From Bacteroidota bacterium (GTDB taxonomy: Bacteria; Bacteroidota; Bacteroidia; UKL13-3), in NCBI GenBank assembly GCA_027487835.1, contig JAIYCU010000037.1, forward strand, positions 1 through 64,000: a stretch of DNA of 64,000 nucleotides, given 5' to 3'. This document shows, one piece after another, positions 47,326 through 55,487 of this stretch; position 1 is the stretch's first letter; the number at the start of each line of letters is the position of its first letter. Both the position numbers and the translations under genes were made by a program. Below the pieces are notes generated by a model. It was given only the letters and a program-made list of their open reading frames with translations. It was not told where the DNA came from and ran no database searches.

Positions 47326-48279
47326 ATGAAAAAGTTTGAAGTACAAAATGTAAAGGATACAAGAAGCGGTTTCGGCGCTGGCTTATCAGTTTTAGGGAAA
47401 GAAAATCCTAAAGTGGTTGCCTTATGCGCAGACCTTACAGGCTCTCTAAAAATGGATGCTTTTCAAAAGGCACATCCCGAAAGATTTTTTCAAGCGGGTA
47501 TTGCAGAAGCAAACATGATGGGCGTTGCTGCAGGTTTAACCATTGGTGGATGGATTCCTTTTACAGGTACTTTTGCAAATTTTAGTACGGGTAGGGTGTA
47601 CGACCAAATTAGACAATCGATTGCCTATAGCCATAAAAACGTAAAGATTTGTGCTTCACATGCCGGCTTAACACTTGGAGAAGATGGGGCAACCCACCAG
47701 ATTTTAGAAGACATTGGCTTGATGAAAATGCTACCTGGCATGACCGTTATTAACCCATGTGACTATAATCAAACTATGGCAGCAACCCTTGCAGTTGCCA
47801 AGCATCAAGGTCCTGTTTATTTAAGGTTTGGACGACCTGCAGTGCCTAATTTTACGCCAGAAAATCAAACCTTTGAAATTGGCAAGGCAGTAATGCTAAA
47901 TGAGGGAAAAGATGTAAGTATTTTTGCCACAGGACATTTGGTTTGGAAAGCCATTCAGGCTGGTGAAAAACTTGCTGAAATGGGCATAGATGCAGAGATT
48001 ATTAATATTCATACCATTAAGCCTCTTGATGAAGATGCGATTTTAAAGTCGATTACCAAAACAGGTTGTGCCGTGAGTGCAGAAGAACACCAAATGAATG
48101 GTGGTTTAGGTGATAGCATCGCACAATTATTGGCTAGAAGAATGCCAGCACCTTTAGAAATGGTTGCAGTAAATGATAGCTTTGGCGAAAGCGGAACCCC
48201 AGATGAATTAATGAAAAAATATGGCTTAGAGGCAGATAATATTGTGGCGGCTGTGCTTGAGGTTTTAAAACGTAAATAA
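47326..48279 (+). CDS. Transketolase, C-terminal subunit
   Basis: 317 residues. It carries the pyrimidine-binding and C-terminal domains of the split transketolase. The catalytic Glu region is GIAEANMMGVAAGLTIGG, and FANFSTGRVYDQIRQ, SHAGLTLGEDGATHQ and VYLRFGRPAVP follow. It complements the N-terminal half at 45060. The 18-bp gap to the vWA gene and 4-bp gap to the haem-binding gene mark one operon. Confidence 0.92.
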   Translation: MKKFEVQNVKDTRSGFGAGLSVLGKENPKVVALCADLTGSLKMDAFQKAHPERFFQAGIAEANMMGVAAGLTIGGWIPFTGTFANFSTGRVYDQIRQSIAYSHKNVKICASHAGLTLGEDGATHQILEDIGLMKMLPGMTVINPCDYNQTMAATLAVAKHQGPVYLRFGRPAVPNFTPENQTFEIGKAVMLNEGKDVSIFATGHLVWKAIQAGEKLAEMGIDAEIINIHTIKPLDEDAILKSITKTGCAVSAEEHQMNGGLGDSIAQLLARRMPAPLEMVAVNDSFGESGTPDELMKKYGLEADNIVAAVLEVLKRK

Positions 48280-48283
48280 TAGG

Positions 48284-48751
48284 ATGAAGACTAGGTTACG
48301 AAACATTTCCATTGGCGTTGGGATTATTCTTGTCATGCTTCAGTTTGTTAGGCCAGCTTTAAATCTTGGCAGTGTAGAAGGTAAAGATGATATTGGTCAT
48401 ACCGTTGCCGTACCAGCAGAAATACAATCAATATTGAAAAGAAGTTGCAACGATTGCCATAGCAATTCAACAATTTATCCTTGGTATGCTAGCATTCAAC
48501 CCATTGGGTTATGGCTTCAGCACCATGTAGACGAAGGAAAGGCAGAACTTAATTTCTCTATGTTTAATTTGTATTCAGACAAGAGAAAGGCCCACAAAAT
48601 GGAAGAGATTGTTGAGATGGTAGAATCTCATGAAATGCCCTTAAACTCTTATACTTGGATACACAAGGAGGCCATACTTTCACCTGACGATAAAATAGCA
48701 TTAAAAGAGTGGGCTATGATTTCATTTGCGAGCATTAAAGCGAAGCCGTAA
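48284..48751 (+). CDS. Haem-binding domain protein (CxxCH)
   Basis: 155 residues. An uncleaved hydrophobic anchor lies at about 8-27. SCNDCHSNSTIYPWY contains the single covalent haem-attachment motif CNDCH, with a downstream Met-rich helix (MEEIVEMVESHEMP). This is the Bacteroidota Haem_bd family, a small mono-haem cytochrome c-like protein of the periplasm. It is the last gene in the transketolase operon. Its 3' end overlaps the convergent NUDIX gene by 17 bp. Confidence 0.8.
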   Translation: MKTRLRNISIGVGIILVMLQFVRPALNLGSVEGKDDIGHTVAVPAEIQSILKRSCNDCHSNSTIYPWYASIQPIGLWLQHHVDEGKAELNFSMFNLYSDKRKAHKMEEIVEMVESHEMPLNSYTWIHKEAILSPDDKIALKEWAMISFASIKAKP

Positions 48752-49298
48752 GCATCAATTTAAGTTTTAGCACACCTGCCACTGTTAGGGCATCTTGGTA
48801 ATTTCCGATCATCACTTGTTGGAATAATTCTTCAAATGGAATTTTCTTAACTTGTAATTCCTCTGTTTCTTCGGGTGCCGAGTTAACATAAGTAAGTCCG
48901 CGTGCCACAAATATAATGGCATGCTCATCGGTGGCAGAATTACTCAAATCCATTTCTAGAATTTTCTCCCAATTGCGCGCTTCGATGCCACATTCTTCTA
49001 ATAATTCTCGCTTGGCTGATTCCAGCGGATCAATGCCAATTATTCCGCCCCCTTCTGGTATTTCCCAGCTGTATTTTTTTAATGGATAGCGGTATTGACC
49101 CACCACCCAAGTATGATTGTTTTCATCTAATGGAATAATACCAATGGCCAGGTTTTTAAAATGAACAATTCCATAGATACCTTCTGATCCGCCTGGTGTA
49201 ATCACTTCCTGATGATGCACCTCAATCCAATTGTTTTGATAGGCGATGGTGTCACTTTTTTGTTGCCAGGGGTTTTTGTGTTCATCAATTGGTTTCAT
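48735..49298 (-). CDS. NUDIX hydrolase (ADP-ribose pyrophosphatase-like)
   Basis: 187 residues from ATG 49298 (the frame extends upstream to 49364, but MKPIDEHKNPW is the plausible start). The NUDIX box is GGGIIGIDPLESAKREL followed by LEECGI. The REL-EE-G core is intact, while the usual first Glu of the box is Ile. WVVGQYRYPLKKYSWEIPEGG is typical of ADP-ribose pyrophosphatases. Its substrate is probably ADP-ribose or a similar nucleotide sugar. Confidence 0.85.
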   Translation of the reverse strand: MKPIDEHKNPWQQKSDTIAYQNNWIEVHHQEVITPGGSEGIYGIVHFKNLAIGIIPLDENNHTWVVGQYRYPLKKYSWEIPEGGGIIGIDPLESAKRELLEECGIEARNWEKILEMDLSNSATDEHAIIFVARGLTYVNSAPEETEELQVKKIPFEELFQQVMIGNYQDALTVAGVLKLKLMLTASL

Positions 49299-49373
49299 GG
49301 CACAAATAAAATTAAATTTACTTAGCTGCTTCCAATTCCTGAAAAATTTCTTATCAATACTCAACTAAATTGA

Positions 49374-49381
49374 TAATTTTG
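49374..49381 (+). promoter_or_regulatory. -7 box abutting the symporter-sensor operon
   Basis: TAATTTTG matches TAnnTTTG and lies six bases before ATG 49388. No TTG is found at -33. The predicted mRNA would be leaderless or nearly so, and the in-frame TTG at 49370 would be outside the transcript. Confidence 0.45.
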
Positions 49382-49387
49382 AGTAGG

Positions 49388-49588
49388 ATGAGAAAAGTAA
49401 GCTTGCGAAGTAAGTTGGTGTTTGTGTGCCTCACATTTGTGGTGCTTTTTAATTTTCCTTTACTGCAAATTTTCAATCTTCAACGCTTTGTTTTGGGCAT
49501 TCCACTGCTTTATTTTTACTTATTTTTTTTGTGGTTTGTGATGCTGTTATTGTTGTATATTTTATTTATCAATAGGAATGATCAATAG
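49388..49588 (+). CDS. Small two-helix membrane protein, accessory to the symporter-kinase
   Basis: 66 residues from ATG 49388. Two membrane segments (about 10-27 and 36-60) with an FNFPLLQIFN turn between them. It overlaps the symporter-kinase start by 11 bp. Small two-helix proteins of this shape (DUF3311/DUF485-like in other phyla) often precede solute:sodium symporters, so an accessory role is likely but unproven. Confidence 0.6.
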   Translation: MRKVSLRSKLVFVCLTFVVLFNFPLLQIFNLQRFVLGIPLLYFYLFFLWFVMLLLLYILFINRNDQ

Positions 49589-52316
49589 TTGGGTACTTAT
49601 TGGTATTTCTTTAGGATATTGGGTATTGCTTTTTGCAATTGCTTGGGGTGCTGAGCGACTTAAATTAACTGGAAAAAGTTTGAGCAATAGTCCATATGTT
49701 TACTCACTTACATTGGCTGTTTATTGCACCGCTTGGACTTTCTATGGCAGTATTGGAAAAGTTAAAGATGGGGGAATTGATTTTTTAGCAGTTTATATTG
49801 GTCCAACACTTATGGCTGTGCCATCGTGGTTTATATTGAAGAAGATTATTAGAATTTGTAAGGCTCAACAAATAAGCACCATTGCCGATTTTATCTCCTC
49901 ACGGTATGGTAAAAACTTAAGTCTAGCAGCTTTGGTTACGGTATTCTTATTTTTTGGCATTATTCCCTATATCTCTTTACAACTAAAAGCAATTTCTGAA
50001 AGCTTTAATCTGCTTACCCAGTCAGGGCAATTTATTGGCATTCCTAAGGGGCTCTCTATTTTTGGTAACACAGCCCTAATTATGGCAATTGGTATGGCCG
50101 TATTTGCTGTTTTATTTGGAACCAGACGCATAGAAACCTCCGAAAAACATGAAGGTATGGTAGCGGCTGTAGCTTTTGAGTCGTTAATTAAGTTAATTGC
50201 ATTTATTGCGGCTGGACTCTTTGTTTGTTATGGCGTATTTGATGGATTTGGCGATATATTTTCAAAAGCAAATCAAGTGCCTTCTTTGCAAAAATTATTT
50301 ACTTTACCAGAAGAAGGCGGCTATGCAAATTGGTTTTGGACTTGCGCTCTAAGTGGCATGGCAGTAATTTTTCTACCAAGACAATTTCAGGTTGCGGTTA
50401 TTGAAAATACCAATGAAAAACATTTAAATAAATCCATTTGGCTGTTTCCCTTGTATCTTTTATTAATTAATATTTTTGTTTTGCCTATTGCCTTTGGTGG
50501 GCAATTAATTTTTAACAATGTTGGCGTTGATTCTGATTATTTAATCCTCGATATTCCTCTATTATTTAATCAAAAGGCACTTGCATTGTTGGTTTTTATC
50601 GGCGGCTACGCCGCCGCAACAGGCATGATTATCGTAGAAACCATTGCCCTTAGCACTATGTTTAGCAATCACCTAGTAATCCCTATGCTACTGGCAATGG
50701 ACCCTAGCAATGCCAAATTGCATGATAACTTAAGCCGCATCATTATCCAATCTAGACGTGTTGGTATTATCTTCATCCTAACTGCTGCCTATTTATATTA
50801 CAAAGCAATCAGTGGGCATTATTCTTTGGTTTCCATCGGACTAATTTCTTTTGTCTCAGTAGCACAATTAATGCCCGCAATTATAGGTGGTATTTTTTGG
50901 AAAAAGGGCAATAAGTTAGGTGCCTTAGTAGGCTTAATTTTAGGCTTTTCTATTTGGTTTTATACCTTGGTAATTCCTTCTTTAGCAGGTACTGCTTTTA
51001 TCTCAGACCACTTTGTATTAACTGGTCCATATCAAGTGTGGTGGTTAAAACCCTATGCCTTATTTGGTTTGCATGGTTTTTCGCCAATTGTTCATAGTTT
51101 GTTTTGGAGTATGTTACTCAATGTTTCTGCATATGTAGGGTTTTCAGTGTTTTCGGATCAAACCGTAACCGAGCAAAACCAAGCAGAGATATTTGTTGAA
51201 GTAAACCGCTATGCACCACTTTTAGAGAGCACAAGCTCATGGAAAGGCACTGCTTACATGCCAGACATTACTTCTTTATTGGCTAATTTTTTGGGTTCGG
51301 TTCGAACCAACCAAGCGCTCAATGCCTTTGCGCAAAGAAATAATATTAACCTTAATGAGAATAAAGCCGACCCTAAGTTGGTAGCCTATGCTGAACGTGT
51401 TTTATCGGGTATCATTGGTTCAGCATCTGCTCGTATAATGGTTTCTGCTACCGTTAAGGAAGAAGAGTTAAAGATTGATGAACTCTTAAATATCTTGAAA
51501 GAATCGCAACAATTAATGCGATTAAACAAAGAGTTAACCCGTAAAACAGAAGAACTTGAAAGAGCCAGAAATGAACTTGAAAGTGTAAATAGCCGATTAA
51601 AAGAACAAGACGAGTTAAAAGATGATTTTTTAACCACAGTAACCCATGAGTTAAGAACACCCATTACCTCTATTCGTGCATTTTCTGAAATTATTTTTGA
51701 CAATGATGATTTAGAAGCCGAGGAAAGAAAGCAGTACATAAGCATTATTATTAAAGAGACAGAAAGAATTTCTCGCTTAATTTCTCAGGTGTTAGACTTA
51801 GAAAAATACGATTCTGGCAAACAAAAGTTAGTTATTCAGGAGGTAAATTTACAAGGGTTGGTAGAACAAAGTTCAATCGCCGTTGATCAATTATTGCGTG
51901 AAAAGGGAATTATACTCATCAAAGACTTTAGTCCATCTGTAACCGCAGTTTTTTTGGATGAAGATAAAATTCAACAAGTGCTTATTAACTTGCTATCCAA
52001 TGCGATTAAATTTACAACAGATGAAATAGTATTGAAGTTGCGATATACAGAAACACATTGGAGGTTGTATGTAGAAGATAATGGTCCTGGTATTCCACAA
52101 GAATTAAAGGAACTTATTTTTGAGAAGTTCTATCAAGCCAAAAATCAAACCATTAGAAAGCCCAAAGGCAGTGGCTTAGGCTTAGCCATTTCTAAGCGCA
52201 TAATGGAGTTGCATCAAGGTAATTTGGTCTTAATAGATAATCCTGCAAAAGGAGCTGTGTTTCTATTGGAGGTTCCGTTTAATCCCTTAAATTTGCAATA
52301 CAATGAACAGTCATAA
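49578..52316 (+). CDS. Sodium:solute symporter-histidine kinase hybrid (CbrA-like)
   Basis: 912 residues. About thirteen membrane helices (1-530) form an SSS-family transporter, with VYCTAWTFYGSIGKVKDGG and IADFISSRYGK as typical motifs. A soluble linker and coiled coil (about 620-680) lead to the kinase core: phospho-acceptor His690 in VTHELRTPITSIR, the N box LLSNAIKF, DNGPGIP and GSGLGLAISKR. No PAS domain is visible. Relatives (CbrA, CrbS) couple transport sensing to catabolic control. It overlaps the response regulator by 14 bp and lies upstream of acs. Confidence 0.92.
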   Translation: MINSWVLIGISLGYWVLLFAIAWGAERLKLTGKSLSNSPYVYSLTLAVYCTAWTFYGSIGKVKDGGIDFLAVYIGPTLMAVPSWFILKKIIRICKAQQISTIADFISSRYGKNLSLAALVTVFLFFGIIPYISLQLKAISESFNLLTQSGQFIGIPKGLSIFGNTALIMAIGMAVFAVLFGTRRIETSEKHEGMVAAVAFESLIKLIAFIAAGLFVCYGVFDGFGDIFSKANQVPSLQKLFTLPEEGGYANWFWTCALSGMAVIFLPRQFQVAVIENTNEKHLNKSIWLFPLYLLLINIFVLPIAFGGQLIFNNVGVDSDYLILDIPLLFNQKALALLVFIGGYAAATGMIIVETIALSTMFSNHLVIPMLLAMDPSNAKLHDNLSRIIIQSRRVGIIFILTAAYLYYKAISGHYSLVSIGLISFVSVAQLMPAIIGGIFWKKGNKLGALVGLILGFSIWFYTLVIPSLAGTAFISDHFVLTGPYQVWWLKPYALFGLHGFSPIVHSLFWSMLLNVSAYVGFSVFSDQTVTEQNQAEIFVEVNRYAPLLESTSSWKGTAYMPDITSLLANFLGSVRTNQALNAFAQRNNINLNENKADPKLVAYAERVLSGIIGSASARIMVSATVKEEELKIDELLNILKESQQLMRLNKELTRKTEELERARNELESVNSRLKEQDELKDDFLTTVTHELRTPITSIRAFSEIIFDNDDLEAEERKQYISIIIKETERISRLISQVLDLEKYDSGKQKLVIQEVNLQGLVEQSSIAVDQLLREKGIILIKDFSPSVTAVFLDEDKIQQVLINLLSNAIKFTTDEIVLKLRYTETHWRLYVEDNGPGIPQELKELIFEKFYQAKNQTIRKPKGSGLGLAISKRIMELHQGNLVLIDNPAKGAVFLLEVPFNPLNLQYNEQS

Positions 52317-52674
52317 GAGAGTTTTGATTGCCGATGATGAGCCTAATATCTTATTGTCATTGGAGTTCTTAATGCGTAAGAAAGGCTTTGATGTTTTTAT
52401 TGCTAGAAATGGTTCAGAAGCCATGGAAATAATAAAAAAGCAAAAGCTTGATGTGGCTGTTTTAGATATTATGATGCCAGATATCGACGGTTATCAAATT
52501 TGTAAGTATATCAAAGAGCATGAGGCTTATGCCAATTGTAAAGTGCTATTTTTATCTGCAAAATCTAAAGAGGCTGATATTGAAAAGGGCTTTGCTACTG
52601 GTGCCGACGCCTATGTAACAAAACCATTTTCTACACGTGATCTCATGCAACGTGTGCTGGATTTATGCCAATAA
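52303..52674 (+). CDS. Single-domain response regulator
   Basis: 123 residues, a receiver domain only. The acidic pocket is ADDEPN, the phospho-acceptor is Asp55 in LDIMMPDIDG, and the signalling residues are Ser (LFLSAKS) and Lys in VTKPF. It has no output domain, so it probably acts through a partner protein or as a phosphate sink. Its start overlaps the symporter-kinase end by 14 bp, which makes the kinase its cognate partner. Confidence 0.92.
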   Translation: MNSHKRVLIADDEPNILLSLEFLMRKKGFDVFIARNGSEAMEIIKKQKLDVAVLDIMMPDIDGYQICKYIKEHEAYANCKVLFLSAKSKEADIEKGFATGADAYVTKPFSTRDLMQRVLDLCQ

Positions 52675-52770
52675 GTTGCTATATGTAATTAGCAAAAAAA
52701 GACAAGGAAATGCCATTTGAGCTTCCTTACTTTGAATGAGAAAATGATTTAACGATTAATTTACAGTCTT

Positions 52771-54675
52771 ATGTTACCACTCATTCAATCTTTTGAAGCC
52801 TATCAAGAAGCCTATCAAAAAAGTATTACCAACCCAGAAGAATTTTGGGCAGAAATTGCACAAAGTTTTCAATGGAAAAAAAGCTGGGAACAAGTTCTAA
52901 AATGGAATTTTGAAGAACCCAAAGTTGAATGGTTTTTAGGGGGTAAACTCAATATTACAGAAAACTGTTTAGACCGTCATGCCGTTACACGCTCAGAACA
53001 AACTGCCATTATTTGGGAGCCAAATGATCCTAAAGATGCCATAAGGAAAATTACTTACGGACAATTATATTCAGAGGTAAAAAAGTTTGCCAATGTATTA
53101 TTAAGTCTAGGTGTTAAAAAAGGAGATAGAGTTTGTATTTACATGCCAATGGTGCCAGAAGCGGCGGTTGCCATGCTAGGATGCGCTAGAGTGGGCGCAA
53201 TCCATTCGGTGGTTTTTGCAGGATTCTCTTCCCAATCTTTGGCTGATAGAATGAATGATGCTGAGTGTAATTTATTAATTACTGCAGATGGCATGATTAG
53301 AGGCGAAAAGAAAATTGAACTCAAGCAAATTGCAGACGAAGCCATGTTGCTTTCTCCTTCAGTAAAAAAATGTGTGGTTTTTAATCACAAGAACTTTTCT
53401 ATTGGTATGCGTGCAGAAAGAGATTTTTTCTGGGCCGATCTAATGAGCGATATTTCTGCTGCGCACCTTGCCGAAGAAATGGATGCTGAGGATCCTTTGT
53501 TTATTTTATACACTTCGGGTTCAACAGGCAAACCTAAAGGAGTTTTGCATACTACTGCTGGTTATATGGTTTATGTAGCCTATACTTTTAAAAATGTATT
53601 TCAATACCAAGACGCTGATGTGTTTTGTTGCACTGCCGATATCGGTTGGGTAACAGGTCATAGTTATATAGTATATGGCCCGCTTTTAAATGGGGCAACA
53701 ACCCTCATGTTCGAAGGAATTCCTTCTTACCCAAATCCAGGCAGGTTTTGGGAAATGATAGACAAACACAAAGTAAATATCTTTTACACGGCTCCCACTG
53801 CCATTCGATCTTTGGAAGTTTTTGGCGAAGAACCATTTGTTGGCAAAGACCTTAGTTCTTTAAAAGTTTTAGGTTCTGTGGGTGAACCTATCAACGAAGA
53901 AGCATGGAACTGGTACCATAAAAATGTAGGCAAAGGCAATTGCCCAATTGTAGATACTTGGTGGCAAACCGAAACTGGTGGCATCCTTATTTCTCCTTTG
54001 GCTAATATTACCAAACTAAAACCTGCCTTTGCCACACTTCCTTTGCCTGGCGTTCAATTGGCCATTGTAGATGAAAAGGGAGTAGAAATTGATGGTAATA
54101 ATGTAGAAGGAAACCTATGTTTAAAATTTCCTTGGCCAGGTATGTCTCGCTCTCTGTATGGCGACCATGAGCGTTTTAGACAAACCTATTTTAGTACCTA
54201 CCCAGGCAAGTATTTTACAGGTGATGGATGTAAACGAGATGAAGACGGGTACATCAGAATTACTGGTAGGGTAGATGATGTCATAAATGTAAGCGGACAC
54301 CGAATAGGAACAGGCGAAGTGGAAGATGCCATTAATGAGCATGGATACGTAATTGAAAGTGCTGTGGTAGGATACCCGCACGACATCAAAGGACAAGGCA
54401 TTTGGGCTTTCGTAATTTGTGATAGAGAACATCATTCATATGAAGAACTATGCTCAGAAGTAAAGTCACATGTTAGCCAAGTCATTGGGCCATTTGCTCG
54501 TCCAGATCGAATTCAAGTGGTTAAAGCTTTACCCAAAACCCGCTCAGGAAAAATTATGCGCCGCATCTTGCGTAAAATTGCAGAAGGCGATACTTCCAAC
54601 CTTGGAGATACCAGCACACTCATTGATCCAAGTGTTGTAGATGTAATTAAAACCGGGGCAGAGGGAATTAGGTAG
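52771..54675 (+). CDS. acs: Acetyl-CoA synthetase
   Basis: 634 residues, full length. It activates acetate to acetyl-CoA through acetyl-AMP. LNITENCLDRH, the P-loop YTSGSTGKPKGVLHT, DIGWVTGHSYIVYGPL, DTWWQTETGG and the acetylatable Lys in KTRSGKIMRRILRK are the diagnostic motifs. The gap of 96 bp after the response regulator contains no terminator. It is likely controlled by the symporter-kinase system upstream, as in CrbSR-type acetate switches. Confidence 0.95.
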   Translation: MLPLIQSFEAYQEAYQKSITNPEEFWAEIAQSFQWKKSWEQVLKWNFEEPKVEWFLGGKLNITENCLDRHAVTRSEQTAIIWEPNDPKDAIRKITYGQLYSEVKKFANVLLSLGVKKGDRVCIYMPMVPEAAVAMLGCARVGAIHSVVFAGFSSQSLADRMNDAECNLLITADGMIRGEKKIELKQIADEAMLLSPSVKKCVVFNHKNFSIGMRAERDFFWADLMSDISAAHLAEEMDAEDPLFILYTSGSTGKPKGVLHTTAGYMVYVAYTFKNVFQYQDADVFCCTADIGWVTGHSYIVYGPLLNGATTLMFEGIPSYPNPGRFWEMIDKHKVNIFYTAPTAIRSLEVFGEEPFVGKDLSSLKVLGSVGEPINEEAWNWYHKNVGKGNCPIVDTWWQTETGGILISPLANITKLKPAFATLPLPGVQLAIVDEKGVEIDGNNVEGNLCLKFPWPGMSRSLYGDHERFRQTYFSTYPGKYFTGDGCKRDEDGYIRITGRVDDVINVSGHRIGTGEVEDAINEHGYVIESAVVGYPHDIKGQGIWAFVICDREHHSYEELCSEVKSHVSQVIGPFARPDRIQVVKALPKTRSGKIMRRILRKIAEGDTSNLGDTSTLIDPSVVDVIKTGAEGIR

Positions 54676-54680
54676 ATAAA

Positions 54681-55334
54681 CTACAAACTATCCGCTTTGG
54701 CCACATCAAAGTTGAATTTTTCTTTGAGTTCGGCAACCGTATATTTTACCACTTTTACTTGCATGGTTATATTACTAAGTGGCCTGTCTAGTTCATTTTT
54801 CGGCTGTGTAGAAATGGTATAAGCTGTATCCAACCCTCTAATTACTTGTCCAAATACAGTATAATTCATATTTAAGTTGGCTGTGCCATTTTTATTGCTC
54901 ACAATATAAAATTGAGAACCACTAGAAGCCTTGGCTGGATTATTAGTTCTGGCAGCTCCTAATGCGCCATAAACATGTTTTAAACTTGATTTAAATTCAG
55001 CTGGAATGGTATAGCCAGGACCTCCTGAGCCATCATTAGTAGTATCTGCATCTTTACTGTTTGGATCACCACCCTGTATTACAAAATCTTGAATAATGCG
55101 ATGAAATGTCATCCCATTAAAATATCCCGAATCGGCTAAGGCTAAGAAATTTTTACGATGCAAGGGTGTTTGTTTATATAACCAAATATGCATGGGGCCA
55201 AAGCTTGTGTTTAATTCTATAATAGACTCTTTGGCAACTTCTGAGGGTGTTTCTAACACTATAGTTGTGTTTTCTTTTTTACACGCAATTAGCCAAATAA
55301 AGGATAGCGATATTAGAAAAGTAGATAGTTTCAT
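54681..55334 (-). CDS. Lipoprotein cyclophilin-type peptidylprolyl isomerase
   Basis: 217 residues from ATG 55334 (upstream frame to 55400 ignored because MKLSTFLISLSFIWLIACKK is a lipoprotein signal). The mature protein begins at Cys18. The cyclophilin core includes FHRIIQDFVIQGGDP, TIPAEF and GSQFYIV, with the catalytic Arg in FHRII. It should aid folding of envelope proteins. It is convergent with acs (5-bp gap) and divergent from the TonB receptor gene. Confidence 0.9.
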   Translation of the reverse strand: MKLSTFLISLSFIWLIACKKENTTIVLETPSEVAKESIIELNTSFGPMHIWLYKQTPLHRKNFLALADSGYFNGMTFHRIIQDFVIQGGDPNSKDADTTNDGSGGPGYTIPAEFKSSLKHVYGALGAARTNNPAKASSGSQFYIVSNKNGTANLNMNYTVFGQVIRGLDTAYTISTQPKNELDRPLSNITMQVKVVKYTVAELKEKFNFDVAKADSL

Positions 55335-55487
55335 TTTGTTTATTTGAAGTAAAAATAATAAAATTTGTCGACTTACAACTAATCCTATTTGTTTCAACAA
55401 CTCATCTTTAAATTCATACGCTTCATCGGTATTAGGTGGGCTAAATAAACTTACATAAACATATTTGTACCATCAAATAACAATAAT

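Noticed and set aside
52676-52695. TTGCTA/TAGCAA hairpin after the response regulator as a terminator before acs
   Set aside because: The stem is only 6 bp, and on the plus strand it is followed by A residues, not T.
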